Notes under the pieces: model-generated
Seen by the model: only the letters and a program-made list of their open reading frames with translations
What the model was told of the DNA's origin: nothing
Databases searched by the model: none
Assembly: GCA_027946555.1 (NCBI GenBank)
Contig: JAPEVC010000001.1
Location: forward strand, 310,001 to 374,000
DNA from: Gnomoniopsis sp. IMI 355080
Lineage: Eukaryota > Ascomycota > Sordariomycetes > Diaporthales > Gnomoniaceae
DNA: 64,000 nucleotides
Direction: 5' to 3'
Made by a program: the position numbers and the translations under genes
Part shown: positions 12,083-24,289 of the stretch, in pieces
Position numbering within the stretch: the first letter of the stretch is position 1
Layout of the letters: the number at the start of each line of letters is the position of its first letter

Positions 12083-14215
12083 TTACCACCACGAGTTGCC
12101 ACCTGGACCGCCGGGGTTGCCGTAGCCACCACCACCGCCACCGTAGCCACCGCCGCCGTAGCCGCCACCGCCGCCACCATAGCCGCCGCCACCGTAAGCC
12201 GGAGCGGGAGCACCTCCCCAGCCACCGCCTCCGCCGTAGCTCTGAGGGGGACCACCGAAGCCGCCTCCGCTGCCTCCGAAGCCTCCGCCCTGCTTACGGA
12301 AGTCGACGTTGCCGCCGCGGCCTCCACGGCCTCGGCCACCACCACGACCACGGCCACCGCCTCCGAATGAAGACTCGCGAGCGATGGTCTCGAGGAAGGA
12401 AGGAACCTCCTGGTTGGCCTCCTTGAGGAGGTCGATGAGCTCGCGCACAACACCGCGGTTGCCACGGTTGAAGAATGCAGTTGCGGCACCAGTGTTTCCG
12501 GCACGACCGGTACGACCGATACGGTGCACGTAGTCGTCAATGTCGGTAGGCAGGTCGTAGTTTACGACGTGGGTAACGTTGGGGATATCGAGACCACGCG
12601 CAGCGACGGCAGTGGCAACCAAGATGGGGCAACGACCGTTGCGGAACATCTCGAGAGCGCGCTCACGCTCACGCTGGGTGCGGTCACCGTGAATAGAGGT
12701 AGCTGGGAACTGCTGGTTGATGAGGAACTCGGAGAGGGAGTCCGCCATGCGCTTCGTCTCGACGAAGATGAGGGTCAGACCACCAGCATGGGTGTGCAGA
12801 ATGTCGAGCAGAACAGAGCGCTTGTCAACGTCCTCAACGTACTCAATCTTCTGGGTAATGTTCTCAGAGGTGGAACCGACACGACCAACGGACAGGAAGA
12901 TGTAGTCCTTCAAGAAGTCGCGGGCCAGCATCTGAATGTCGCGGGGAAAGGTAGCGGAGAACATGAGCGTCTGGCGATCGTTGGTGCCAGGCATGTCTTC
13001 ACCCTCAACGATGCGGCGAATCTGAGGCTCGAAACCCATGTCCAACATGCGATCAGCCTCGTCGAGGACGAGGTACTTGATAGCCTTGAGGGAGATGCGA
13101 CCACGCTCTATGAGGTCGACCAATCGTCCAGGGGTGGCGACCAAAAGATCACAGCCGCGCTCCATGGAACGCAGCTGGCTGCCAATGTCAGCACCACCGT
13201 ATACGACGCATGGACGGACCCAAGACCGGTAGGCGAACTTTCTCGACTCCTCGTAGATTTGGGAGACCAGCTCACGGGTGGGAGCGAGAATGAGAGAGGT
13301 GGGGTAGGCCTTGCGGCTGCGGTTGCCGAAACCAGTGCTGGCCTCAACGATGGTCTCCGAAGGACCAGTCTGGAATGCCTGTGACAAAATAGGGAACAGG
13401 AAACCACCAGTCTTTCCCGAACCAGTCTGGGCGCAAGCCATCAGATCGCGACCGCCCATGACGATGGGGACTGAGTACTTTTGCACAGGAGTGGGAACCT
13501 TGTAACGGGCCAATGCGATGTTGGAGATCAGGTGGTCATCCAGAGGGGGGTTGGTGAACTCGAGGACGGGCTCAGGAACATCGTGACCAGAAGCCTCGAC
13601 GGGGATGTCGTCGTACTTCTCGAAGTTGATGCCGGTGTGTTGAGAGACTGAGTCGTCGGCTGTGCCGAATAGCTCCCTCTCGACGCGAGGGTTGGCAGGG
13701 CCAGCGACATGTGTGCCCTTCTCGCCGGGGTTCTTGCCGGGCACCCACTTGCCGTCGCCGGAGCCGGAGCTTCTAGCACCGCCGCCGTAGCCAGCACCAC
13801 CGCCACCGCGACCACCGTATCCGTTGGGGTTGAAGCCGCCACGGCCGCCGTAGCCACCTCTGGATCCATAACCACCGCGAGCAGCAGGAGGAGGAGCGTC
13901 CCAGCCAGGCGCGGCGTTGAAGTTTGCGTTGCTGTGAAGACATGCAATCAGTACCAGGCTCTGTATAGTGCAGAACCGCATATTGGGCTTGCAGAGGATT
14001 GGAAAGGGACGAGTCGCGACTTACTTGTTCCAAGCGCTGTTGTTGAGACCGCCCGTCATGTCGGGGCCTGGAGGGGGCATGCCAGGCTGAGGACCAGGAG
14101 GAGGACCGGCGGGGCCAGGGCCGTTCATCTTTCCACGCATGTGGGGAGGGATGTAGGACTGGCGTCCGCCCTGGTCACCGAGGGACAGATTGCCCATATT
14201 CAACTGATCAGCCAT
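12083..14215 (-). CDS. DED1: ATP-dependent DEAD-box RNA helicase Ded1/DDX3
   Basis: Ded1 unwinds 5' leaders during translation initiation. Exon 1 is 14215-14025 and exon 2 is 13931-12083; the 93-base intron rejoins SAWN to NANFNAAPGW in frame, total 679 aa. Visible motifs: N-terminal QSYIPPHMRGK (the eIF4E-interacting type block of Ded1/DDX3), an RGG/GYGG-rich stretch, the Q-motif region ending PTPVQKYSVPIVMGGRDLMA, Walker A AQTGSGKT (231-238), PTRELVSQIY, GG, TPGRL, DEAD (354-357), SAT (389-391), and motif VI HRIGRTGR (533-540). The C-terminus is a long GGYGGGG-type tail ending NSWW. The repetitive DNA at 12090-12360 is this tail, not a separate repeat. Upstream there is about 1.9 kb before the next gene. 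Confidence 0.97.
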
Positions 14216-16107
14216 GATTGCAGTTGAGATTAAAGTTTGCTGTTGATGGTTTGGAGGCTGTCGTGTTTGTTTGTTTTAGGTATCGATGAGGTCCACGGTA
14301 GTCATTCACCTTGCTTGTGAATGTGCGGCAAGGGGATTCTCAAATCGAGTGGTAAGTAAGATCTGACGTCGTCGTCAAGAAAGTCTATCTGGTTATGCTC
14401 GATGCAGAAACGCAAAAAAGCAGAACCAACCGAAAAGTGAAGGAGAGAAAAGAAGGCCTTGATATGAAGGAATTCTCGTCTCGGGGCGTCGGCGTCTATT
14501 GTGGAAAATCGCAACACGCGTTTGCGGTATTGAGGCTCAAAGTGAAAAGCCTTGCGGGCTCCTCTGGAAGAAAACAGAAACTGGGCTCTTCAAAAGGAAA
14601 AGGACAATAACTAAACACACGAGGGGGAGATCGGTGTTTGATGGGTAGAAGTTTGTGAAGTGATGGTGGAATCGAAGAAGTGGAAGGGAGAGAGGGAAGC
14701 GGCAAAACTGAAGAATTTTGACGGGAGGCGTTTGGCTTCGAAGGGTCAGTGCAGGGGGCACCTGCACTAAGGGGTCCCTGTCGTCCTTTCCACGCTAATC
14801 GGTACGATGTTGACTCATATACGTCAGGTGCGATAAGAAGTACCCCTTCCCCCTCTACGACATAGTACAGTCCACTAGGTACCTACCTAATCCTGTATTG
14901 CGGGACTACTGCCAGGTCGTTGGACTTTGTCCCGCCACATACTAGTCGTTCGTCCGAGACTAAATTTGAATCATTTTCTCAAATACTATTATGTGCAGCG
15001 CTGAACGGCTGGGGCGAAGAAAATAGATTGGCTGTTACCTCTCCTTGGGCTCTTCTTGGACAACATGCAATCTGGAGACAAGGAAGATTCTGTCGGCTTT
15101 TTTGGCAGCAGGAGGGCAGTGCATGCGGCTGACCGTGCAGGCAGCGAGTGACGAAGGCACACGCAAACGATGCCTGTGGACTTCATTGGTTGTGTATTCC
15201 ATTCAGCATACTACGAGGTAGGATTTTCACCTCTGCCTTGCTATGCTCTCACCGCCGTATACGGACTGTTCGGTTGTGTTACTAGCAGCAGCAGATAGGC
15301 GAAGACTTGTCCTCCTAGAATATGCACCTGCAGTCTGAAATGCCTGAAATGCCATCTCACCGCCCGCCCAACCGAACACACTAGACGCCTCGTGGCTGAC
15401 TGTCTATGTTTCAAGATTTTATTCCCATCTGTCCATCATTGCAAGTATGGCTAGGCTGCGCTGTGTCATGTCAACAAAAACATCTCTCCCAGCTCCATAA
15501 GACGCGCCACGATCCGAGAAGATGGTGGTTGTGTCTCAGACGATAGAGCGCCTTTCTGCAACACATTGTGTTTTATCCAGCCAGGGCCCCAATATTCACG
15601 GCTCATTTTCCGCAAAGAAATGTTTGAACAAACCGAGCATTAAACCAGAGGAGCCCGGCTGATCAGACTTCACTACTTGCTCTGAACTTTTTCCATTTGT
15701 AAAGTCTTCGCAAGGGCAGCCGTCCAGGCAGGGTCACATGCTACCTGGTCACTCAAGTCACTTAAGACTGTCCATTATACACTCTTCAGTCCTTCTAGAG
15801 GTTCAATTTCCGCACTTCCTCGTCCAGACGTGTCATTTCACCAACGCAAAGTTTGAACCACAACAATGCAGTGCAGAAGTCATTCGAGCAGTGGCAGCTT
15901 GGGAAGTTGCTCCTCGCCACCACAAAACGTCATCTCGCATACGTGTGTGTGCACACGCCAGAGGTTTATTTCTTTATACTTCGTGATCGATCGTGTCCAT
16001 TGAATGTCTCTAATGCCTGCCTGCCATGGTATTATACAGAGTCCTGTCTGCCGATAATCTAGACCGGGACTGAAAAGCCACTTGCACCCTGCCCATGCAG
16101 ATGCCGT
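14216..16107. promoter_or_regulatory. DED1 upstream region and PRE1 3' side
   Basis: About 1.9 kb without a recognisable gene. Next to DED1 (14216-14760) the minus strand is pyrimidine-rich with C/T runs, as expected for a long leader and promoter of a highly expressed fungal gene. A TAGGTACCTACCTA motif lies near 14875. The remainder (15000-16100) contains only short unsupported frames and the PRE1 3' untranslated region. Confidence 0.5.
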
Positions 16108-16910
16108 TTACCAAGTTTCCACCTTCTTGAAATCATCAAATCCGATGTCTCTCATTCCGTCCTTGGTGACCGCCGTGACCTTCATGCCTTTGAAGTCAAT
16201 CGGCATTCTCCGCTTGAGCTCGTCTGCGCACATGTTCAAAATCTTGATGCCTTGTGCCAAGGTGATGTCGGGATGGTGGTGCTTGTCGAGGATGGAGAGG
16301 CAGTAGTACCTATGCGTTTGCAAGAAGTGTCAGCCACTAGATGCTCCACCCAACTCTCAGCGTGTACGTTCAAGGTCAGATCATACTGTGCATAGCCATG
16401 GGCAGCGTAGGGGAGAGGCGCCAACGACGCTAGGTAATCCAACCAGTACAGGCTGGGCTTGTGGGTGATAGGGTCGACACCTCCCAACAGGAGGTTGACG
16501 TTGTAGGGCTTGCGTGACCGCAGGCTGGTTGCTAGCTCGCCACGGACGAAGTTTGCGAGGGCGGAAGGGGACAGGTCGGTCTCGTTGCGCATAGAGTAGA
16601 GCTGGGCGTTGGCTTGGATGTAGTCTGCGAATTGCACTGCGGGATGACTGTTAGTAGGGCTGCTCGCCAAGTAGCTTGATCGGACATGACCCTACCGGTG
16701 TCGCCTGCCTCTCCAGAGTATGCCATCAGGGTGTGCTTGTTCAGTGGGCGAGTCTTGTCGTCAGCGGCTTTGAGGATGGTAGCTCCACGCATCGCGGCCT
16801 TGGATGCAGCGATCAGCGTGAAGTCCTTGCCCGTTATGCCCAGAAGTACCTCGGCCCTAGAGAAGAGTTGTCAGTCGAGAATCGGTCACAGAATTGACAA
16901 GTACGCACAT
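16108..16910 (-). CDS. PRE1: 20S proteasome subunit beta-4 (PRE1 / PSMB2 type)
   Basis: Non-catalytic beta subunit of the 20S core; it has no propeptide, as seen here. Exons: 16910-16909 (only AT), 16856-16696, 16636-16387 and 16309-16108; total 204 aa (yeast Pre1 is 198). The product starts MAEVLLGITGKDFTLIAASK, then AAMRGATILKAADDKTR and LNKHTLMAYSGEAGDT, followed by VQFADYIQANAQLYSMRNET, all diagnostic of beta-4. The initiator codon is made by splicing: AT, a 52-base intron (GTGCGT...CTGAC...CTCTAG), then G. No other ATG upstream gives a conserved N-terminus. All four junctions keep frame. Divergent from RRP9 with 401 bases between start codons. Confidence 0.93.
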
Positions 16911-17311
16911 CTTTCCTGTTGCAGTTTGAGTTGTGGTGTAGAGAGTGGTCTTGTCTTCCAAGGAGAGGGTCAAGTGCTGGTTCGGTTGGAGCTTGGGGGG
17001 GGGGCTTGCTAGTGGTCCTCCAACGACCTTTCGTCACCTTGTCAGCCTTCAGCTACAGCAGCAGGCAAGCACGAAAACGCGCACCTTCTCGCTCTTATCG
17101 ATAACGTCAAAGTCCCACTCTTTGCCGCGCTCTTCAGCCAATGGTGTTGTGCTAGACGACAGGGGTCTCAGGTCCCCTCCAGCATTCTCGATTTTTTTTT
17201 TCTGGAAGATTTGGAGAGCGAAACTGCACCTGCACTCACTGCACATTCACGCACGCTCCTAGGCAGCAAACGAGTCCACCTCTCGACCTCGTTCGCCCAC
17301 CACGACCAGCC
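16911..17311. promoter_or_regulatory. Bidirectional promoter of PRE1 and RRP9
   Basis: 401 bases separate the two start codons. It contains a G-run (GGGGGGGG near 16997) and a T-run (about 17191). No proteasome PACE element (GGTGGCAAA) was recognised. The last 100 bases before RRP9 are C/A-rich, like a leader. Confidence 0.55.
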
Positions 17312-19243
17312 ATGTCGTCCTTCTTTACGATACCTGGTGGACAAAATAAACGGAAGAGACCAGAGTCAGCGTCTCAGGGTCCCAAAAAACGATTAGCAAC
17401 GTCTTCGAACTCGGGGCCCCAGGCTAAACCTCGTTCGAAATCCGCGGGCACGAGACCAGCAGGCACTCAAGGGTCCGCAACCAAGAACCAAAGAGCTGAG
17501 CGTGACTCTTCAATATCCGGCAGCGACTCGGAAGATGCTGCAACCGACGACGATGGCGAGATTTTTTCAGGGAGCGAAGAGGACTCCGGCTCCGAGGGGG
17601 AAGGCGAGACGGCAGCCGAACGGCGCATGAGGCTGGCCGAGCGATATCTCGAAAATGTTAAGCAGGAGGTGGACGACGAGTACGGTTTCGACGCCGAAGA
17701 TGTCGACCGGGATATTCTTGCCGAGCGAGAAAAGATTGGCGAGCGACTACAAGAGGATATGGCAGAATCCAAAGGCAAAGTCTACAGGAATCTTGCCAGT
17801 GAATTGCTTTTTGAAAGAGCACAACACACCATTTTCAGGTGGAATTCCCAGAACGTTACCTCGATAGCCACATGTGCTCCATACGCCTACACCGTCTCGA
17901 GCGATATGTTCCTCATCAAATGGAAACTCCAAGACCTCCCACAGAACCAATGGCCGCAGACGACAAAAAAGAAGCCGAAGAAGCCCCCAGCACCACCAAA
18001 GAAGAAACCACAACGAATCGCCTCCTCCCACGGCGATACAAGAAAGATAAAGGACAAGGCCTACCAAGGCCACACCGGACCCATCCTCAAGGTCGCGGCG
18101 TCAGCGGACGGCAAATATGTGGTGACAGCCGGTGCCGACAGGCGCATGGTCGTTCACGATGCCGAGACCCTCAAACCCATCCGTGCCTTCCACCAACACC
18201 GCGACGCAGTCACAGGCCTCGCCTTCCGCCGTGGAACCAATCAGCTCTATTCATGCTCCAAAGATCGCACAGTCAAAGTTTGGTCTCTCGACGAGCTAGC
18301 CTACGTCGAGACGCTCTTTGGTCACCAGGACCAGGTGGTGGATGTCGATGCCCTCGCAAAAGAGCGCTGCGTCAGTGTCGGTTCCCGAGACCGGACGGCG
18401 CGTCTTTGGAAGGTCGCTGAGGAGACGCAGCTTGTCTTTCGCGGTGGTGGCCTGGGCTCTTCCGAGAAGAAGCAGCTAGCCAAGCACGCGGCGGACCCAA
18501 AGTCCAATGCACACGAGGGTAGCATGGACCGCGTTGCTATGCTCGACGATGAGCTGTTTGTCACCGGCAGTGACAACGGCTCGCTCGCGTTATGGAGCAC
18601 CACCAAGAAGAAGCCCTTGTTCGTGCTACCGCAAGCTCACGGCCTGGAGCCTGCCCTGGCACTCGAGAAAGCCTCCGCTGAGATCCAGCCCGATCCCAAG
18701 GTCATACCCCCGCCACAGCCACGGTGGATCACTGCCCTCAAGACGATTCCCTACTCAGATCTTATCCTGTCAGGTAGCTGGGATGGGTATGTCCGCGTAT
18801 GGAAGCTTTCTGAGGACAAGCGTCGTCTAGAGCGCGTGGGTGTGCTCGGTGCCACTTCAGACGAAGACGGCAATGTCATCTCTCACCAGCCGCAACCACA
18901 ATTCCCAGAAGCTGAATCGCAGATCAACGGCGTCAATGGCCAAACCCTCCCTCAGCGGACAAGTCAAACGGAGAAGTCAAAGGCAGACTCTCCAACACCC
19001 GACTCGGCTCTCGGCCTAATCAAGGGCATCGTCAACGACATTTCATTCTTCGAGCGCGGTGAAAAGGGAAAGGACGGGCTATGCGTAGTCATTGCGCTAG
19101 GCAAGGAGCACCGCCTAGGTCGGTGGAAGAAGTTGGCCGGCGGACGGAACGGCGCCATGGTGTTTGAGGTACCGAGGGTGAAGAAGGATGTTGTGGCTCA
19201 GGTCAATGGCGTGGATGAGCACAGTTTGGCAGGTGATGCATAG
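17312..19243 (+). CDS. RRP9: U3 snoRNP-associated WD-repeat protein Rrp9 (U3-55K)
   Basis: Rrp9 binds the box B/C motif of U3 snoRNA for 18S rRNA processing in the nucleolus. One uninterrupted frame of 643 aa, starting MSSFFTIPGGQNKRKRPES. An acidic, Ser-rich N-terminal tail (residues about 65-110) is followed by the family-specific helix block AERYLENVKQEVDDEYGFDA and RLQEDMAESKGKVYRNLA, then FRWNSQNVTSIA. WD repeats follow: KVAASADGKYVVTAGADRRM, AFHQHRDAVTGLAFRRG, KDRTVKVW, GHQDQVVDVDALAKE, SRDRTARLWKV, and later GSWDGYVRVWKL and GLIKGIVNDISFFERGEKGK. There is a basic Pro/Lys-rich insert (about 225-245) between the first and second blades. No intron needed. Confidence 0.95.
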   Translation: MSSFFTIPGGQNKRKRPESASQGPKKRLATSSNSGPQAKPRSKSAGTRPAGTQGSATKNQRAERDSSISGSDSEDAATDDDGEIFSGSEEDSGSEGEGETAAERRMRLAERYLENVKQEVDDEYGFDAEDVDRDILAEREKIGERLQEDMAESKGKVYRNLASELLFERAQHTIFRWNSQNVTSIATCAPYAYTVSSDMFLIKWKLQDLPQNQWPQTTKKKPKKPPAPPKKKPQRIASSHGDTRKIKDKAYQGHTGPILKVAASADGKYVVTAGADRRMVVHDAETLKPIRAFHQHRDAVTGLAFRRGTNQLYSCSKDRTVKVWSLDELAYVETLFGHQDQVVDVDALAKERCVSVGSRDRTARLWKVAEETQLVFRGGGLGSSEKKQLAKHAADPKSNAHEGSMDRVAMLDDELFVTGSDNGSLALWSTTKKKPLFVLPQAHGLEPALALEKASAEIQPDPKVIPPPQPRWITALKTIPYSDLILSGSWDGYVRVWKLSEDKRRLERVGVLGATSDEDGNVISHQPQPQFPEAESQINGVNGQTLPQRTSQTEKSKADSPTPDSALGLIKGIVNDISFFERGEKGKDGLCVVIALGKEHRLGRWKKLAGGRNGAMVFEVPRVKKDVVAQVNGVDEHSLAGDA

Positions 19244-20266
19244 ACTGGGCTGAAGACTCGAGACGGGACTTCCTCAAGGCGTACAAAATATTCAAGAGCA
19301 TCATGGAAGTGGACGTTGTAGCATCAGAATTGCATGGAACAATGGAGCAAACCTCTCCTACTACTACTTTATGACCGTCTAATCTCCACCCAACAATATC
19401 CTGTCCGTTGATTGCAAGCCTTCGCTGAGCCCTCGAGTCATGCATGATTCAAGGAGGGATAGAGGAATATTTGTATATGTTTAGACGCGTGATACACACA
19501 AAGAAAGTGAGCTGACATAGAATTTTTGGGACCAGAGATGTTATATTTCTTTCCTCCCGGTCAATTGGCCCCGTGGGACGCCTTTGGCTGTCTTCTGGAG
19601 AATGTACTGTTTTCATGAACTTGTTGGATAGAAAGCTCTAACCAAGTTGTTCACCTACGTCTGGTACTCACACCTCGTTCTACAACTCTCGAGTCTTCCA
19701 CTTCTTGACTTGCTGCTACACCTTTTTGCTGCCACAATTTGCCAATGCACTTTTGAACTTGGGAATTGATCGATTAAGGTCCTTGCTGTCCTCTGATGAC
19801 CGTCTGGTAGATTTTGGGGTACCATGCCAAATGGCCTCCATGGATCCCTTGACTCCCAAGGCAATTACCTGTCATTGTCTTTTGAAAGCCCACCCTCAAC
19901 CATAACTGTTTCGCCTTCCGCTCAAGTCCAAACCAATGCGAGCTCAACCGACGGGACTACTGACCATGAAATCAACACGCTCACCAAACTCAATATGATA
20001 TTAGACAAGCAAAATGACCCGATGCAAATAACCTGCCGTTTGCCTACGTGCTTGTCGGCCCCGTAGTGATGCAATTCGCTTCCCTCAAGTACGCCATGCA
20101 TAAAATGAACTACGTCCATTATCAATTAATAGGTCGGGGGGTCGATCGACCACATGACCTCTCACATCAAACTCCTCATGTCCGACACGATCTGGTCTAA
20201 GGCCATGTCCACTACTTTGTGCGGGTCACTCGCAGGTCCACCAACGTCCTGCGAACCCAATGAATC
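19244..20266. other. Convergent intergenic region between RRP9 and ULP2
   Basis: About 1.0 kb between two converging genes. An 80-codon frame at 19824-20066 (+) starts MPNGLHGSLDSQGNYLSLSF and has a fairly protein-like look, but it has no recognised homologue and no clear splice partners, so I do not call it. Otherwise AT-rich 3' sequence. Confidence 0.4.
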
Positions 20267-23200
20267 CTAATCGGCGGTCAGGTCAATGGTTGGACGGGTC
20301 GTCTTTCGCTTGTCGTCCTCCTGGTCCTTGGTCTCTGGCAACCTCCTCCTCTCTTTGTGGGTTTTATTTCTGCGCTTATCCTCTTCCTTTCTTGTGGTCC
20401 CACCCCTCGCCATACTTCCGTCGTCTGAAGAAGGGGCTTCCATTTGTCTCGAGCCTTTGTCCTTCCTAACAGGAGCTTTCGCAGGCGGTGGCCAGTAGTG
20501 GCTCCGCTCTCCATTCGGCCGTGAGGTTGAATGTTCTGCGATTTTCTTGATGGACGAAGCTTCGCTCCGATCCGTGCGTCCCTTCGAGGCAGACCTGGAC
20601 GACGCGGACGGCGAAACTGGAGAGGCAGAGGACGGCGACGAGGGAATCGGCGCCATGAACGACTTCTCGTCGTAATTGCCATCTAGCATGGTCGGCGGCT
20701 CGGGGAGTCGAGATGCTCCGTGGGGCGTTGGCGACTCAGATGATTTTGATGGATTCGACTCGGTCTTTTTATCGACGTCCACTGGTTCTACGGGCTGCGA
20801 TGGCCCTGGAATGTTATCTGGCTCCGCAGCACTCTGCGTTCCTTTGACCTTTGAGCTCGTGAGAGGGCGGCCGATTTTGCTAGGAGCGTCTGCAGTCTCG
20901 GACCTACTCGCGGGTGGAGGGCTTGACTTAATCACCCGACCAGGTTTGGTCACGGCCTGGCTCGACACAATTTGCTCCGGTTGTGACGGTCTGGTCTCTA
21001 TGGACTCCATACTTTGACTGAGATGTACGACCATGCTGGCATCGGCGTTCACGACCTCCGAGCCAGAATCCGATGACAACGCCGGTTTCTTTTTAGTCAC
21101 GGCCTGGTTCGAGCTGGTCTGTCCCTGCTGCATAGGTGCTGATTTCTTGCTCTCCTCGCTCTGAAATATTTCGTCGATTGTGCGATCATTCACGTCTGCC
21201 GCCTGAGGGTCTCTCTCGGGTGACTGACTCGAGGGAATAAACGAGCTCGGTTTCACCACTGCTTGTCTTGAACTGGCCTGCTTTCGCTGCAAAGGAGGCG
21301 GAGAGATTGTCGCGCTGCGCTGGCCGACTTTCTGGGCCGCGTCGACTTGGACCGTGGGGCTACTGAGGGCATGTGCAGGACTTGGCTGGCGCGACTTCGC
21401 AGTGGAAGAGCTAATTACGTATGGCCTCTGAACAGACTGTTCAGAGGCAAATCGGGGCGAAGAAGCTTGAGGCGCCGCTGGTGGAGTCTGTGATTTGGCC
21501 TTCTTCTGCTGGGAAGCAGCCCTTTTCTCGCGTTTTTGTCGCCTAAGCTCCTTGCAGTACTCATTTTGAAGATCGAAAATGAGTTCTCGAATCCGACTCC
21601 GCATAGCCGACGCGTTGACATCCCAGTCTCGGCTCTCGTGCTGGAGAATCTTCTTAGTAAACTCATGTGGATCTTTCATGAACTCTTCGAGGTAGCCTAG
21701 GAGATAGACACCGCAGTCAGTGAAATTGGTTTGAAATGGAATATCTTTTGCCGCCATTCCGAACTGTTGAGGAAGCTCGATATCCACGTTCTTCCTCTGT
21801 TTGATCTCGTTTCTAAGGTAGGTTTTAAGTGTAGTCGCAACGTTGGTATGTGCACCATCGAGAGAGTCAAGCACAATTACTCGCGGATCTTTCGGGTGAT
21901 ATTTCCTCGGACCCGAGCCTCTTTTTGCAGGCTTGGACTTCTTCGCACTTGACGTTGGTTTGGGGGTTTCAAGATTGATTGCCGCCGCGCCGTCTAGCTG
22001 CTGTTCATCGAAGCTGATATGAGCAAGACTAGAGGTGACCGTCTCCATTTTGTTGCTTGCTTCGCCTTCGACAGATACTTGGTCTTGGTCTTTCTCTCCA
22101 GCCGAAGCTAAGTGTACTGCATCAGCATCCTGTCCGGTGTCCTCTTTCGGGAGCAAGGCACCAGGATTACAGATAATAGCGAGGTACCAGTGGGCGCTTT
22201 GGTTGATCGGGACGACGATGTAGTCGAATGAGGACACGTCAACTTTTGTAGTCCAGCCTCTCACACCATCATACCCCGAGGACCTCAGTTTCTCCCAGAA
22301 GAAAGAGCTGAAGACATAGACTTTCTTTGCCACTTGCTCGTTCCTTGCTTCCAATCTCTTGTGCAAGTACTTGGCGTAGAAACTAATGATCTCATCGTTC
22401 AAGAATTGACCTTCGTCCAGACGCTCGATGTCAGTCGCACTGATAGTTGTTCTCTCGTAAATAAGCGGAATCTTGTAGCCGCGTTCCTCCACCCAGTTGG
22501 GGTTCTGCTCTGTCCATCTCTCAGGCGGTGGTGGTGTCGGACTGCGTACTTTGGGCTTGACGGACCGCAGATTCCTCTGGGGTTCTTGTGATCTTCGTGA
22601 GCTATGTTTCGCCTGCTCGGTCTGATTGTTGTCCTGCCCCCACAGCTCCCCATTTTGCTCCTGCTCCGTGACTTCGAGTGCATCAGTGCTAGGGTCATCA
22701 TCGGCCCTCATGTGCGCCCGTAGCATTTTGGACTGAGCAGAGGGGCGTGCCTCCGGCAAGATTGGCGCATTAACCCTTTGTCTCGTGCTTTGTCTGGTTT
22801 CTGCTTGACGCGCTGCAACCTGCATATCTGGAGGAAGGGGTGTCGGTTGCTTCTGTTTGTGCCGGTCGCGAATCTGCTTGGTTCTTTCATCCATGGTCGC
22901 GCGCATGTCCGAACTGGAGCAAGTCAGCAAATAGTATACACACGCGGATTTGGAAGACTGACCCAACGTAGGGCTGGAGCTCTATGCTAGTGTTCGCGTC
23001 CTGACACGTGATCGCCCAATTGTGAGCTTCTTGGAAACTGTCAAATTCTATGAGCGTGGCTGCCCCTTTCGAAAATCCGGCATTGCTGTCGAAGCCGGTT
23101 GCACTGTTGATTTTGAGTATAGGTGATCCGTTCTGGTAATCGATCCTCCGAATCTTCGCCAGGTTTGGCATTATCCATCTGAGTGCCTCAAGCTCTGCCC

Positions 23201-24289
23201 CATCGTCGTCAGTGACAATGAAGTGATGAGGAGCCCTGCCGTTCGGCGACAGGAAGCAGGGCGTGTTGCTCGCGCCATTGAAATCGTCGGGCATGTTGTC
23301 AGGAGCAGGATAGATGAACTTCGGTTCACAAACTGCTTTTCTCACACGAAAAGCGCCAGGTCGGCATCGAGTGCTCCCCATTCGGGCAGGAAACTTGGTT
23401 CTTAGGATGTCGGCCTCGCTCGAAGGCCCGTTACGTCGCTTGGCTGGGTGTTCGCCTTGCAACACATCTGGACTCCCGGCCGTGCGCTTCAACCCGTTGT
23501 TTGATTGATTGCCTCGCCGCTCTTTCGGCCTCGTGGATGGGTACATCCCATCGCGCAGCTTCGGCTTCGAGGGCGGCGGCGCCACCTGGTTCAATTCATC
23601 GTCACTAGACGCCTCATTAGGTATGAGAGCGAACACAGATTTCTTGTACGGCATATTGCCATGTCCAGTAGCAGGTCCTGATCGGGCACCTCCAGAGATC
23701 AACTGGAGCCCGTCATCCTCGATTCGATCATTTGCTTGCTCTGATTGCGATATCAGCGGCCTGCCAGGCTTCTTGAAGTAAGGTTGTGTAGCTGTCTCGT
23801 GTGAAGAAGGCTTGTCAAGTTCCTGTTCAAGCACTCCATTCGGAGGCAACTGCCGTTTCTTTTGGTGTCTGCTGCGCGTCCTGGAAACATACAGCCCAGC
23901 ATGGCTGGAGGCGCTGCGGTACTCGTCGATAGCGCCACTGCTGGGATGGCGGTTCTCACTCGATCTCAGACTCTGGCTGCCCTGGTGGTTTGTCTTCCTC
24001 TTTCCAGTGCTGTCTGACGACCGATCCATCTCGAGAGTATCATAGGTGCCATCTACCGAAATGACTTCCGCCGTCCTCCGCCCATCGTCGTTCCGCGGTC
24101 GCTTCGAGGTTTGCGTTAGAGTTGAGTCGCTGGGCCGCTTTGCTGGGGACGACTGGGCCGCTGGCTGTTGAGAATTCCTGGTGAGGAAGTTGCCAAACAC
24201 AATAGTCCCAACCTAGACCCCGATCTTAGCAACAACTTAACAGCGCTTAAGGTCATGCTTAGACATACTCCTTTGGCAAAGTTCCTCAT
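20267..24289 (-). CDS. ULP2: Ulp2-like SUMO-specific cysteine protease (C48 family)
   Basis: Removes SUMO and poly-SUMO chains in the nucleus. Exons 24289-24269 (21 bases, MRNFAKG), 24212-22963 and 22913-20267; both introns (56 and 49 bases) are canonical and keep frame, 1305 aa. The protease domain spans about residues 575-850: LDEGQFLNDEIISFYAKYLH, FFWEKL, the catalytic His in QSAHWYLAIICNP (H665), Asp in VIVLDSLDGAH (D773), Gln in PFQTN (Q818) and Cys in TDCGVY (C824). About 95 residues of Ser/Lys-rich sequence separate the His and Asp segments, an insertion known in the Ulp2/SENP6 branch. The N-terminal 400 residues and the C-terminal 430 are low-complexity with Ser/Pro stretches. A PH-like segment around 310-420 is possible. 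Symbol assigned by architecture. Confidence 0.9.

Noticed and set aside
12090..12360. GGT/CCACCG simple repeats
   Set aside because: They encode the glycine-rich tail of Ded1 in frame and are not a separate satellite or CRISPR-like array.
12524..13384. 286-codon plus-strand frame opposite DED1
   Set aside because: It lies exactly antisense to the helicase core, and its composition (Val/Gly/Asp-rich) follows from the complement of DED1 codons. Shadow.
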